Source: Micropterus salmoides
Lineage: Eukaryota > Chordata > Actinopteri > Centrarchiformes > Centrarchidae
Assembly (NCBI RefSeq): GCF_014851395.1
Contig: NW_024040152.1
Span: forward strand, 15,340,308-15,404,307
Direction of reading: 5' to 3'
DNA length: 64,000 nt
Both the position numbers and the translations under genes were made by a program. The notes under the pieces were generated by a model. It was not told the origin of the DNA, did no database searches, and saw only the letters and a program-made list of their open reading frames with translations. Below, piece by piece: positions 1 through 12,320 of the stretch; within the stretch, counting starts at the first letter, position 1; each line of letters opens with the position of its first letter.

Positions 1-56
1 AGCTGCCTCCAGACTTGTATTCCCAAACAAGCCGCAGGGCTTTGGCTCAGGTTTGT

Positions 57-82
57 GAGTGTGTGTGTGTGTGTGTGTGTGC
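57..82. repeat. (GT)n microsatellite
   Basis: A near-pure GT dinucleotide run. Confidence 0.9.
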
Positions 83-957
83 GCACCTGTTTGATAGCGA
101 CTGTGTGCAAGGAGTGCACGCTAAATTTTCTCTCACTGTTGCGTGCGTTCGTACCTGTCTGTGTGATTTTGTTTACGAATGTGTCTGCCAGCCTGTCCAT
201 CTGTCTGTCTGCTCCCATCTCCACCTGTTTGTTAAGTGACTTCCTCCATTTACAGTATGTGTTTGACTGTCTTTGCTAGTCCTGGTCCACAGCTGGGCTG
301 TAACTGGGCCGGGGGCGGCACCTCTAGGTTGCCAAACCATAGCAGCTGCCACCTTACTGAAAAGAAACCCTCAGATATGAAAGTTCTGTGATTTCCAAGT
401 TTCTAGATATAGACAGATTCGATAGATTTTATTTTGATTATTGCCATACTGTACCATACTTGATTTATAAAAAATCACACTCAAAGCACATCTCCCAGCA
501 ATTGGTTAATACTGTTATTTACTGTTATTGCAGCTCTTCTTCCTCTCTGAGAGACATGTCTCCCTGAAAACTTGTGGTGAACTGAGCTACACAAGTGATG
601 CCTGGTTTCTCATGAGGGAACTAGATAATTTTTGTTTTCCTGCAGCTTGTCATAATTAAATGCATCGTAATGTCAGTATTACATCTAATTAGTGCTAGGT
701 ACTTTGAGTTGTCACTGATAGCTTGGCAGCTGTGACAGAACCCATCAGCAGAGATTTGCTGTACCTTAACTAATGTCACTAAGAAAGGGTTTTTTTTGGT
801 AATGCTGACTAGCAGATACTGTTCAAACCAGAATGTATTAAAACTAGTAAATATTAATTAGTTTTGCATGATTCCAAATTGAAATTTCAATACATGCAGT
901 AAATAAAGAAGTTCATGAGTCTTCTCCACTCACTCTTATCTTTTTTTTTACTCTATG

Positions 958-1060
958 TGGGGCTGCAACTGTCATTTTTTCCCATTATCAACTAATCTGC
1001 AAATGATTCATCGTCTAGTCTAGTCTGTCGATCGATCAGTTAATCAACTAATAAACCCTA
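958..1060. repeat. Fragment of a GCTGCAACT...CGATTAATC teleost repeat
   Basis: The sequence ggggctgcaactgtca is followed by several attaatc/gatcgatc-like motifs. It resembles the copies at 5636-5850 and 7335-7563. The family is recalled from general teleost sequence and was not checked. Confidence 0.4.
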
Positions 1061-2084
1061 CGTGTCTACATCAGCAATCAAATGTCACTGGCTTTGCTCT
1101 CAAGCAACCTTTACTCTTCTGAGTTGTTTTACACTTTCAGAGAACTGAATTTTGAATGAGCTACAGATGAGTTACAGATGTGTGATGTTTTAACTGAGTT
1201 TAGTTTTAAGGCACTACTGAACTCCTTTTTTTGCCTTTATTGCCAAAGCCTGTTTCAAAGTCAAGAGAAGAGTCAATCTGATTGTGTCCCCTGCTGATTT
1301 CAATGGAGGACATTCTTTCCTGAAATTATATGGATTGATTTAATGAGCACTAGTCACAGATGTTATCGGAGAAAATATAGATTTATAGTTAATGAGTTCG
1401 TTTTTTTCTTGTTGCTGTGAATACTTTTTAATTTTATACAGCATAATACTACATTCAAATAACTGATCAAAACATCCCACATCACATGACACCGCACTGC
1501 CACCACATCTATACATTTCTTGGCTTGCCACTGTCCTAGGGCAAAGTATGTAAAGTAATATGCAACACGTTCATCAATACAGCCCGGAGTAGAGTCCAGA
1601 GAAGAACATTGGGAGAGGGGAGTACTGTAATCGCTCCAAAACACCAGCCTCTGATCTCGTTAAAGACTAATTGATGTTCAGTGTTAACGAGCTTTACCTT
1701 AATTAGTGGTATTAAAAAGAACACTGGGCGCAATGTGTGGAGAGGGTGGGAGAGGGGCTTGGGTGGGCGGCAGGATTGAGGAAACTATCCACTAATGTTG
1801 CATCAAACAAATGATGAAAGGGGAGGCAGACGAAAGAGAGGGGAAAGAAAGCTGTGCAGAGGAAGTCACAGGTTGCAGGGGTGAGGGGAAGAGACGGAAA
1901 GGATTGAGGCAAGAAGAAACAGGGGGATTGGCAGAAGAAAAGAAAGACAAGCGAGAGGGGGATTGAGCTAAGCTTGAAGGTTTTCTTTGCAAAATTCAAT
2001 GAATCAATGAGGTGAAATTGATGAAGAGCGCGGGGTGGGAGAAAACAAGCACACAAATGTTGACTCTATTCCTCTCATCTGTGC

Positions 2085-2310
2085 CTTCCAACCATGTCCC
2101 CCTCTGATATTCAATTCCAGCCTCCCCTCACTCACTCTCCCCCTCATTCTGCTGCCTTTCCAATCTCTCACCCGGCTCTCCCCTCATGCCCTCTCTCCAC
2201 CTCCTCTTCCTCATCACACCTTCTCTCATCTCTCGCTCCCTCCACACCTTCTGTCTCTCTCATCGCCTCTCCTCCTCCCCTTCCCTCCCCTCCCCTACTG
2301 CCTACCCCTA
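2085..2310. repeat. Pyrimidine-rich low-complexity tract
   Basis: About 225 bp of almost pure C/T with CTCC and CCTC motifs. Long open frames here are artefacts of composition. Confidence 0.8.
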
Positions 2311-3433
2311 CTCACAGCTGGTACAGTACAGATCACTCTGGGCAACTGTACGACAGATCAGCAGAGAAGGGGGCTCTGCTGACACTGAAGGCAACACTTT
2401 ACAGGGAGCAGTGCATGCAGCCCACTGCTGCAGTACGCCTGTGTGTAAATTTCACAGGGCTTTGCGAAGGGAAATGATACACTGAACAGAGTATGTCACC
2501 TGTGGGTGAAAGAGCTGATTGAAATGGATATCAGCTAGAGACTTCAGCCAAGAGAGGAGAGAGACACCACACAGAAATGGAAAAAAACAAACACATTAAT
2601 TCCAATTTCCATCTGGATAAATGCATTCAGTGGCTTCACATTGCAGGCCAATACATTTGAGCTTGCACTCCCAATCACTGCAGCAAATCTGTAAGCAAAC
2701 ACTGTGAAGCAACACCGTGCCTCTCCATTTTACAGGTCAACAGAATGATTTTCTCCCATGGTGGTCTCTATGGTCCAAGGCCTTTCTTTTTTTCCAAAGA
2801 AAGCAGTGGTAGTGATGGCGTTTGTTTGTGTTTGTGCCTGCTATTCACTTTCTGCAAGGTGAAAACAAAAGTTATTTGGGCACCCAAAGGGGGTGCAAAT
2901 TTTGAAATCTACCTACAAAGTGAAATCTCTCACACATACTCCCTGCACCCAGCTGGAAAAAGAAAACCCGCCTGTTCCAGCTGTCTGAGGGGGTTTGAGG
3001 CAAGTCAGCCCATTGGGGAAGATTCCTCGGTGGCAACAGAGGGATAACTGTGTGCTGCCATACGCCCAAATATTCAGCGTATCGGGATATAAATAGATCA
3101 AGAGGAAAAACTGATCGGCAATCTTGCGGGCTTAGCGGTGGCTGTGTACGACGAGCAAGCAGACGCACTCACTCACGCACGCATGCACGCACGCACACAC
3201 ACACACGCACTAAAATTGACCACGCAGCCTGACAAAATGAGCATCAACAGATATGATCACCTCAATTAATACATCTGCAGCAGAGTGAGGGGGAAACTGC
3301 AGCCAGCGCCGGTGTTTAAAGACTTAAACGGAACCCAAACTCTGTCGTTATTAATAATGCATAGAAAATTCCTGGCAGACAAAATCATAGCCTAAAGGTT
3401 TAGTCTATATGATTAATTGAACTGCCGGTAATC

Positions 3434-3439
<6 letters not shown>

Positions 3440-3470
<31 letters not shown>
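3440..3470. repeat. (GT)n microsatellite
   Basis: A pure GT run of about 30 bp. Confidence 0.9.
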
Positions 3471-3471
<1 letters not shown>

Positions 3472-3910
3472 GTTGGATGATCTGTGCCGGCTGCTGTGAG
3501 GAACATATGCGTTAAGGAGGCTTGTGAGTTTTCAGGCGCAGCAATGACAGAGGGGTCAAAGCCCGGTGCGCCGGCCGTTTCCACCTCTCCATCCCCGGCC
3601 ATCCATCTCTCCATCACAAGCGGCCGCACAGATGCCGACACCCGAGCCCCCTATTCCTGTCTCAATGACGCGTAGCACCCTCTCGCTGCCCGAGCCGCAA
3701 TTAATCTAAGCAGTAGGCTACAGAGTCTGTGTGCGTGTGTGTGCGGGGTGAAGCGGAGAAAAATGCCTCCGCACTGCAAATATCATTAAAATAAATGTAC
3801 TTACTGTTTTTCACCAGCCTTTCCCCCCTCTTTTCCTGCGTCCCTCCATCCCTTTTCACATCCTTCCTTTTTGAGGTATCCGTTTTGCGGGTGTCCCCCC
3901 CACCGCCACA

Positions 3911-3926
3911 GCCGCCGCCGCCGCCA

Positions 3927-3965
<39 letters not shown>
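3911..3965. repeat. Compound (GCC)n-(AC)n microsatellite
   Basis: A short GCC run is followed directly by about 38 bp of AC dinucleotides. Confidence 0.9.
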
Positions 3966-3968
<3 letters not shown>

Positions 3969-4039
3969 GCACCCAGACACACACTCCGGGAAAATATATA
4001 TATCTAAATATATATATGTTCTACATGTATTCAGTTTCT

Positions 4040-4350
4040 CCGATCTCTCTCTTTACCTCTCTCCCTCCCTCTCTTCTCTCCTCTCTCTCTCACACACACA
4101 CTCTCTCTCTCCCTCTCCCTCTTTCCCTGTTCTTTTGTTAAAATTCAGTATATGCGCCCCGTCACCTAGCAACCGTCAACCTCTCTCTCTCTCTCCCTCT
4201 CCCTCTCTCTCTCGTTTCCTCCCCCCTCCCTCCCTCTCTCCATCACTGGCGACACGTGTTGAATGCTAAACTTAGCGGTCCGGAATAAAATTAATAAAGG
4301 GATGGATGCTCTATATCTCCCCCTTTCTCTGCCTTTCCCCCTCTCTCTCT
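4040..4350. repeat. CT-rich low-complexity tract
   Basis: Repeated CTCTCT and CCCTCC blocks on the + strand, interrupted by about 60 bp of ordinary sequence near 4140. Confidence 0.75.
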
Positions 4351-4474
4351 TTCACTCTTGTGCGTAAGCTATCATACTGCAATATAAATATTTACTAGAA
4401 CCACTCAGCCCTCTCATTGCCCCCCTTCCTCTCTCCTCCTCCCTCGCGTCCCTCTCCATTTCCCCTCCCTCCCT

Positions 4475-4496
4475 TCCATCCATCCATCCATCCATC
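4475..4496. repeat. (ATCC)n microsatellite
   Basis: Five tandem ATCC units within a pyrimidine-rich stretch. Confidence 0.8.
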
Positions 4497-4666
4497 TCTG
4501 GCTCCCTCCCTGCATCCCTCCCTTGCCGTCCTGCCTTTTTCTCCTGCCTCCTATCGCCTCTTTCTGCTTCTCCAAGCAAAACGGAGGCGCCAAACCAGCG
4601 TCTGTGGATCCACATGTGAGTGTCACCCTGCCCAGTGCATCTTTGCATGGAGAGCTGCAGCATGCC

Positions 4667-4671
<5 letters not shown>

Positions 4672-4758
<87 letters not shown>
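4672..4758. repeat. Compound (GT)n-(GA)n microsatellite
   Basis: About 32 bp of GT switches sharply to about 54 bp of GA. Six-frame translations here give meaningless cysteine/valine or arginine/glutamate runs. Confidence 0.95.
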
Positions 4759-4760
<2 letters not shown>

Positions 4761-5635
4761 TAGCGTGCATGTGTGCATGTGAATGAGAAATCTATGTGTC
4801 TGTGACCATGTGTGAGCAGCTTGCAGAGGGTGGAGGAACATGCACTATTATAACATAGTTAGTGAACACCTTATTTATATTTAAGTAACTTTTTTAGAAC
4901 TATTTGTTGAAGATTAATGCTACCTTATGATGTGCTGGATTGTATTTTGTTTACCATTCTCTTGTAGCCAATGGTGGTCATCCTTCCTCTTCCTTTTGCT
5001 TCCTATCTGGGATCAGCAGCACTAATCAATGAATTGATTTTTATTATTTATTTCTTTATTTGGATCCCATTGGCTGTCACCAGGGTAGCAGCAGCCTTTC
5101 TGGGGTCTTACGCACAGCATCAGATCACAGCAAGATCATCAGCAGACTGTGCACCTGGTTAATCAGGAATATGTTTTATTTGGAAATGTTTGTTTATACA
5201 GATAGTTTTAGTTTTATTTGCCCTGGATTTTAAATACAGTATCATCAACATATCAAAGATGTCTCCCTCCAGAGTTCAATGGAATTTCATTTGTGGCACT
5301 CACAGCATTAAAAAATTAGACTTAAAAAATCAACAGCAACACCTCTTCCCAAAATCAGTGTTCTCATTACTTTGGAATGGATAATTCACAGAACAAGCTG
5401 TCAACAGTTGAATCGTTTTTATGTTTCCTCGGTAGAAAGTAGTTCCAATAAAAAAAAACCTTGACAGTAAGGCAGAAGTCTCAGAGATGAATACCTCAAA
5501 ACCAAAACTCTCTGTGTTGCTTAATATCATAAGAAGTATAACTAGAAAGTGTGTTTTAATGGAGGAAATTTTGGTGAAATTGAGAAAAGTTGCACGTCAA
5601 CAAATGCAAACATATAGGCCAGGTGCACAGACATG

Positions 5636-5850
5636 GGCAGCAACTAGGATTACTTTCAGTGTCGATTAATCTACTCATTGGTTTCTCAATTAGCCAATTA
5701 ATTGTGAAAATAGTGAAAACCCAAAGATATTGAGTTCATAGCAGAATATTGTTTAACAAAGAAAAGCAGCAAATCCTAAGAGAATGTTTGGAATTTTGGC
5801 TTGAAAATTGACTTAAAGGATTTATCAGTTATTAAAATAGTTGCACAAAT
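5636..5850. repeat. Degenerate copy of the GCTGCAACT...ATTAATC teleost repeat
   Basis: It begins gcagcaactaggatta and runs through gtcgattaatctact. It ends with tatcagttattaaaatagttgca, the same ending motif as 7490-7510. Confidence 0.45.
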
Positions 5851-7011
5851 ACACACAAATAGCCACACGCAACCACACACACACACGTTTGACCACACAC
5901 AGTTTACACCTGGTTGATTCCACTCATGAGGCTATGTGATGCAATGATGCTGCATTAATAAACAATTAACATAAACTGCTGCTAGTTACGCTACATGTGC
6001 AGCGATCTATGGTCAGTTTTAAGACTCAGTCCATATGGCAATAAAGGTGAGGATGTAGGGCGATTAAGCTGATCGGCATCCCAGCCCCAGTGATTAGGCT
6101 CCAGATGGTATAGAAAGACTGGTGGCTGCTTTTTTTGGGCCATATGATCTGTGATAAGGGATCCATATGTGGTTCAGTGGTGCATTCACTGTCGCTGCTG
6201 GTATTAGCTGTTCATATTTTATGCTACAGGGGAAAAGGTGAATCAGTTGTTGCACTCATATTCCTGGTGTTTCTGTATTTGCTACATGCATTCATCTTCA
6301 TTTGCATTCATCAATCAATTCATCATCACACAGTTCGCCCGTGTGCTCCTCTCTCTCTTCCTCCCTGTCTCTATAGTGGCCTCTCTGTTTTGCCTGAGGC
6401 CCATTGAGATACTGGAGGGGTAACATTAGGGTTTATGAGGCATGTGATGTATGCGTCATAACTGTATTTACTTCACAGTGTGTGCCGGTATGCTTCTGTA
6501 GCACACAAAGAGTCACAATGTCTGAGTACGTTAACATGATAGTTACAGTGCAGGAGCATGTTTTCCTGTTATGGTTTATAAAGGTTGATCGTAAGATTGA
6601 GGCACATTGCTTTGCTGGTGTCTGTTTGTTTTCCCAGTTCCACTTAGTGTGTGTGAGAGCATGCGTGTTTGTTTGTGTGTGGGAGAGCAAGTGCGTGAGA
6701 GAGACAGTTTTTCAGATTTTTGTTGTTTGGTTTAATCTGATGTGACTGGGCTCTCCTATCTCTATTTACGCATCTGTTTAGCTCTGAGCTAACAATCAAA
6801 CAATAAGGTTTTCTCTCTCTTTCTGTCTGTCTCACTCTCACTCACTTGCTCTCTCTAACACACACATACTCAAATAGACATATACTGTGTTCACAGATGC
6901 ACAGAAACACAAGGGTGCACTTGGAAATTCTGGGTCCCATGACAACATTTCTTTACCCAAATGTTCTTTGTTTTTTTAATATAGCATATATAAATAATTT
7001 GTAAATTAATT

Positions 7012-7041
7012 TATATATATGTATATATATATATATATATA
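7012..7041. repeat. (AT)n microsatellite
   Basis: A TATATA run immediately before the repeat cluster at 7059. Confidence 0.85.
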
Positions 7042-7058
7042 ATTATTCTGCACACAGC

Positions 7059-7210
7059 CAGTGGTGGAAGAAGTATTCAGATTTATGTAGAAGTGCTAAT
7101 ATCACACTGTAAAATACTCTACTACAAGTAAAAGTCCTGCATTAAATATGTTATTTTTGTAAAAGTATGATTGTATAATAAGGTAAGTAAAAATACTCAA
7201 TGCCAAAAAA
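7059..7210. mobile_element. hAT-like MITE end fragment (CAGTGGTGGAAGAAGTA)
   Basis: It starts with CAGTGGTGGAAGAAGTATT and continues with gtaaaagtcctgcatt, the reverse-oriented end of the same family as 7782-8228. No matching target duplication was seen. Confidence 0.6.
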
Positions 7211-7334
7211 TCTAAAAGATCTCTGAATTAAGAATTTAAGTAATTACAAGGAAAAGCAAATTCTCACATTTGATAAGGTTATAGAACCATGAAATGTTTG
7301 GCATTTTAGCATTAAAAATTACTTACTTAGCCTA

Positions 7335-7563
7335 CTTACTATTATTTTCTTGATTAATTGATTAATCGCTTAGTCTGAATCTCTAAAAATAACAAATAAT
7401 GTCCTTGTCAATTTCCCTGAGCCCGAGGTGATGGCTTCATATGTCTTGTCTGACGAAGAGTCAAAAAAATAAAAAATTAAAAAATTAAACTACAATTATC
7501 AAAATAGTTACTAGTTAATTTTCTGTCCATCAGCTGATCGATCAATCTACTAATCAACAGCTC
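7335..7563. repeat. Copy of the GATTAATTGATTAATCG teleost repeat
   Basis: The segment has gattaattgattaatcgctta, the internal cccgaggtgatg block, and the end tatcaaaatagtt...aatcaacagctct. It is related to 5636-5850. Confidence 0.5.
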
Positions 7564-7594
7564 TAAATTCACCACTTAATAAGCTTAGCAACCA

Positions 7595-7745
7595 GTTGAT
7601 GATACTCATTTCCATTGCATGGTAAGACTCGACTTCACTTGCTTGGAACTGTTCTTTTTTGGTTTTCCACTGGTAAAAGTTGTGGATAGTACCTGGTACC
7701 TGGTACTTTTTTCGGTATGACCTCAGTCGAGGTTCCAATAGGGCT
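7595..7745. repeat. Fragment of the TTTCCATT/GGTACCTGGTACTTTTTT repeat
   Basis: It shares tttccattg, ggttttcca and tacctggtac...ttcgg blocks, in reverse orientation, with the passenger inside the composite elements at 30.6-30.85 and 32.5-32.7 kb. Confidence 0.55.
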
Positions 7746-7781
7746 GGGGCGATACTAAAAAGTGGTGGTCAGTAAATGTGT

Positions 7782-8228
7782 CCGTGGTGGAATGTACCTA
7801 AATACTGTATTTAAGTACAACTTGAGCATTTCCATTCATAACACTTTATACTTTTACATCTCAAAGGGAAATTCTGCATTTTTTACTTATCTAATAACTA
7901 CTTTCTTTAGAAATTCTGATTTGATATCCAAAACAAATAATTCCTTTATAATACCACAATATGATACATTATTTAGATGAACTACCCAACCGCATATACT
8001 TTTAATGTTAATTTTAGCTCCACCTTGACCAACTTCTGCAGGAAAATGCTGCTACACACTCAGAGACCATTTTCCTACATTGAGTTTCACATTTGCTGAA
8101 TTTTGCTAACAATACTTAATAATAATTAATAATAATATTTTGAACTTTTACTTGTAATGTGGTGTATTTGCAGTAGGGTATTACTACTTTTACATAAGTG
8201 AAGAGTCATAATACTTCTTCCACCACTG
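7782..8228. mobile_element. Non-autonomous hAT-like MITE, near full length
   Basis: It begins CCGTGGTGGAATGTACC and ends ATACTTCTTCCACCACTG, an imperfect terminal inverted repeat. The interior carries the family landmark tagctccaccttgacca. No 8-bp target duplication is intact. A degraded relative lies at 22835-23370. Confidence 0.65.
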
Positions 8229-8639
8229 CCCTGCATACATGTGCTACTTAGACGGTTGCCCCATCTGGAGTTGGTTTTAACTTTGTTTTCACTTTTTTGA
8301 AATGATACACAAAAATAGCCTGCAGCTCAAACACTAACCACAAATGTGAGTGAAAAAGGTCCATATTCATACAGAGTTTTCTTTACTTTTGAGTGACATG
8401 AAATGTGAATTTTCTGGCTTGGTAAGTTGTATAATTGTTGTTGCTGTATTTTGGAAACTATAATTTCCCAAGAAGCAAAGTTGGTTTTGTAACAAGTAAA
8501 AGCAGGGAGAGACAGGAGAAATTTGAGAAAACATTTTCAATTCACTTGGTGTCCCAGGTGGCAAATGTTTTGAACATTGTAATGCAAATTTTATTCTACA
8601 CAATGATATTTATTGTATATTAAAGCTTATTTACATTTA

Positions 8640-11600
8640 TTCATCAAATAATACCATCACTAAGCCTAATAACCTTCCTAACTCTTCACCCCCACAAACC
8701 ACACAGATGGTGTAAGCAATTCAGTTTGATCTGAATACAGTTCAAAGTGCGATTAATGAAGTTGGTTAAGAGCCTTTATAATTTTTATGTCACTAGAATC
8801 CTGCCGTTTCTGCAGTACTTTTTACAGGTCTCACTGAAACAGGTGGGAAGAAGTTGACCAGAAGGAGTGAGAGATCACTGAGTTGTGAGAAGGTTTCTAG
8901 TGTCTCAGGGGAGTGCTGTCAGGCTGGCAGTATACTCTACCGGAAATTGAATTTGGCATGTTCCCACAGGCTTTGAGTGCCACATTCGGCTTTGATCGCT
9001 ACAACGTGTGAGGGCTGGTCTGCTGAACTTGTTGAAACATATCAAATCATCTTATTAATTGATAGAAAATCATGTTGTGTTTTTATTTAAAATTTCCAGT
9101 TCTGTTGTTTCCTTTCACCGCTACTGCTACAAGTTCCTTCATCTGGTGTGGATGTCGTTAAACGACCTCCAGCCGCAGGGAATATACTGAGATTTCCACA
9201 CGGTGCTGCATTAAACAGCCATTTGTGAACTTTGCAAATTTTATTTCTTTTAGTGAATAGTACTGGCCTTAAAGCTATTGGGATGACTCTCTGAGCCTGA
9301 ATGGACTGTGTGGCATTAACATTAAATATACCATGACGGTATGGTGCTGAGCTGGTTAGACGAGACAGATAGTGGGGAAGGGGTTTGGTAAAGAAGAGTA
9401 AAGGGGTCACAGAGTACTGGCATGTTTTTAAAAAGCTAGAGATACCTTTTCAACTGTCTTTAAATTCCCCCACCTGGCATTCTACACTATATGAGTTTAC
9501 TTTGCATTCAGTCGCTGAGTCTATCTTTCTTTCCCTCTTTCTCCCGCTCTCCCACACTGGGCAGAAGTGGCAATTGAATTTCCTTTCAGTGGCGGTGAGT
9601 GCAATAGGAAAAAGTTCAGGGCCACAGTGCTGGACTCTATCTCATGCAGACACTGAACGTAGCCTTAATCCATTCCTCTGCCCTTCCCATTCCACCCATA
9701 CTTGTCTCCAAATCCTCTCAGCTGCATTCCTGGAATAAATTATTTCATTCCTTTTTGGTCCACAGCATTTTTATACGTCTCTGTGGTGCGCCTCAACTTC
9801 TGTCCCTGTGGAGGGGCCTGATGAATGTGTTGGGCTCACACCCTCTGATCATCCCTGCTCTGAAAGCCTTTAGATACACTCTCTATCTGCCTCCCCCCCC
9901 CCTTTCTTTCTCTCTCTCCCTTTCTCACACTCACAAATACACAAAGGAATAATGCAAGCTATAGAATATATCTGGGTCCTTTATCTGCAGAGACAAAAAC
10001 ATATTTTCACTCTCCTCTGTAGATACGAGCTGGTGCTGTTGTTCCTTGTTTCAGATTAATGATGACATTTAAGAACACTGAACAATTTCAAATGACATCA
10101 ATAATTCATCTGGGAACATATGTACATATGCAGTGTATGGAATTCAGTCTATATTGCGGAGCTCATCAATATGGAAAAAAGCTGCAAGTGAATTATTCTT
10201 TTTTATAATTGAAGTCTCAGGACATGATTACCAGAGCAAGAAGCCTGTGTGTGTGTGTTAATATGGGTGCACATGTGGAGGGTAATGTGGGTGTATGTGC
10301 ATTTGTGTGCATTTGTGTGTGTAGGTGTGTGTGTGTGTGTGTGTGTGCGTGTGTGTGTGTGTATGGAGGAATTAATGAACGCAGTTGCACTTTCTCTTTT
10401 TTGCGCCGTTGTCATGTTGGGGTACAACGCTGATTGGCGTGACCTGGAACACTGTCTGGAGCCCCTAACGATGTCGGATAAGACCTCATCTTCGTGTGTG
10501 TGTTTCCCACAGAGACACAGCTTGACAACAAGAGATCGGGATTCGATAAGGATAAGTGAGCGCTCCGTTTCATCCAGGTCACCAGGGGATTCACTTCTAA
10601 CTTCTAACACACCAAAAAGCACACATACACACTTATAAACCCCTGACAGGCAGGTCCTCCAGTGGTATCAATTAAGGAGCTGGTCCAATTATTGTCTTAG
10701 CACCAGCTTGATACTCAGCTACAAGGAGATTAAAACCAAGTTTACATCTGAACACAGAGAAGCCAGCCACACAAACATACATACAAAGACCCCCTTACTC
10801 AACACATAAAACACACAGAGATGTTAGCACAACAACCAGCCTCCTTTTTGTCTGCTGTGTCAGTTGCAGCTGGCAGAGTTTGTGCTTTGAGACACTCTAT
10901 GAAAAGAGGACAATAATGGAATGTGTACTTTATTTTTCTCTCACTGTTATTTTTCTCTCCTCTTGTCTCTCCCTTTGCTAGGCTAAAGTCTGACCTAAAT
11001 ACTTCAGGTTTTTGATGATTGGACCAAAACAGAGATCAGAGGCGTCCGGCAGGCTTGTCGTGATAGTGGAGGGAAAAGAGGGAGGCTGAGGATCCGGACA
11101 CACTCGCAGAGAGATGCTGGTACTTACCACACTTCATAACTGTACAACACGGAGCTCATAAACCAGTCAAACCTTATCCTCGCAGACTGCTGAATTCATC
11201 ATCTTAAATCTTACTCAAAGCCTTACCTTTCAACCTGCCGTGAGATGAAAAAGCTGCAGCATATCAGCTCTGTGCCCTCCATCAAGCCACCACTAATCCA
11301 GGCCTGGACGGGAGGGGTCCATCATTCACACGCTTGGGGGGGACACCAGAACCTTTGACCTTGGCTTGTGACCACACCTTGAGATTGAAGAGCCAGTAAT
11401 GCAGCGATGGCAGACAGCCCACCAGTTAACGATCTACTTTCTTTTCTTCTTCTTTTTCCAGCTTAATACAGATCCATACTGCTCACCACCACTGCAGCAC
11501 TGACACATAGCCCCATGCACACAAACACATTGTCCTTCTACCAAACACGCACGTACGCAGTCAGGGCAGGAAACATAGAGGTCAAAGAACGCCTCACCAG

Positions 11601-11960
11601 TTTTCTAAGTGCACCCATTCATTTTTCATTTAATGATGTGAGGGGATGTGAAAGGTGTAAGCACCGTGATGAAGTCCCCTTCAATTCCATCACCGCCTGC
11701 TCTTCTGTCCTGCAGGACACGAAATAAGGACGGGCAGCTCTGACCAGAAGTAGAGTTTCAAAATGTTTCAGTCAGGTTAAAGTACTGCAGTGCTTCCTTA
11801 GCTGAATTTTAGTCATTAGTGTTGAAAGATGAATTTTCTAGTTTAGTTAGGATGCCCTGGTGTGGGTTAAGGTGCCAAACATGAACTCCATCATCTGGCT
11901 TTCTTACCTAGATCAGGAAAAAGACATGTTAATGTAAGGTGTAAATGCGTGCTGTGCACA
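8640..11960. other. Gene-free interval
   Basis: I see no supported exon, RNA gene or clear transposon here. The only clear items are a (GT)n run at 10313-10361 and short pyrimidine-rich stretches near 9520-9550 and 9893-9925. Confidence 0.5.
10313..10361. repeat. (GT)n microsatellite
   Basis: A GT run with minor interruptions. Confidence 0.85.
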
Positions 11961-12320
11961 TAGTGATCCAAATGCGTTGGATTCAACCAGACCACATCTG
12001 GAGGTGGTCTTGCTCAAACTGTGATTGGGTGGAAATGCAATCCATACAGCCTGACCAGTGCGATGTGTTCCGGCTGCAACGTGTTCCGGCATTCCAGCTG
12101 CGGCCTCTGGAGCTGATCGTAGCCATTCTAGACAATATTGCAAAGCAGCGTATTTCAGAAGCATCCCAGAAGCAGCTACGAATACACAGCGAGCATTTTT
12201 GACGGAAGCTGCACAGAGCAGCTTGAATAAGGCAGGAAGTCAGAAACAGAAACAGCATTGAGAATCTGGTTTCAAAATTAAACACCCGGTGCAGACTCTG
12301 AATCATTTGTCAACAATAAA

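Larger units (their letters stand above)
1..3300. other. Upstream intergenic DNA without genes
   Basis: No exon could be supported. The stretch has a (GT)n run at 57-82, a fragment of a teleost repeat (about 958-1060), and adjoining purine-rich (about 1735-1980) and pyrimidine-rich (about 2085-2310) tracts. The region 1600-1735 is non-repetitive, with TAATTG and TTAATTAG motifs. Confidence 0.5.
3300..4670. promoter_or_regulatory. GC- and CpG-rich block, possible promoter or CpG island
   Basis: CpG is noticeably denser than in flanking DNA, especially at 3500-3690 (GCGGCCGC at 3620) and 4240-4610. The block is broken by CA and CT runs. It could be an unannotated promoter or a non-coding first exon of pitpnc1 10 kb downstream. 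No convincing donor or TATA box was found. Confidence 0.3.

Noticed and set aside
3701..4270. Open frames encoding Thr/His or Cys/Val runs
   Set aside because: They are translations of CA/GT and CT microsatellites.
4611..4621. Donor-like gtgagt that would end a non-coding first exon
   Set aside because: The bases before it (acat) do not fit the exon end consensus, and there is no linked evidence.
4414..4841. Several frames over 100 residues near 4.4-4.8 kb
   Set aside because: They cross the (GT)n-(GA)n microsatellite and pyrimidine-rich DNA; composition explains them.
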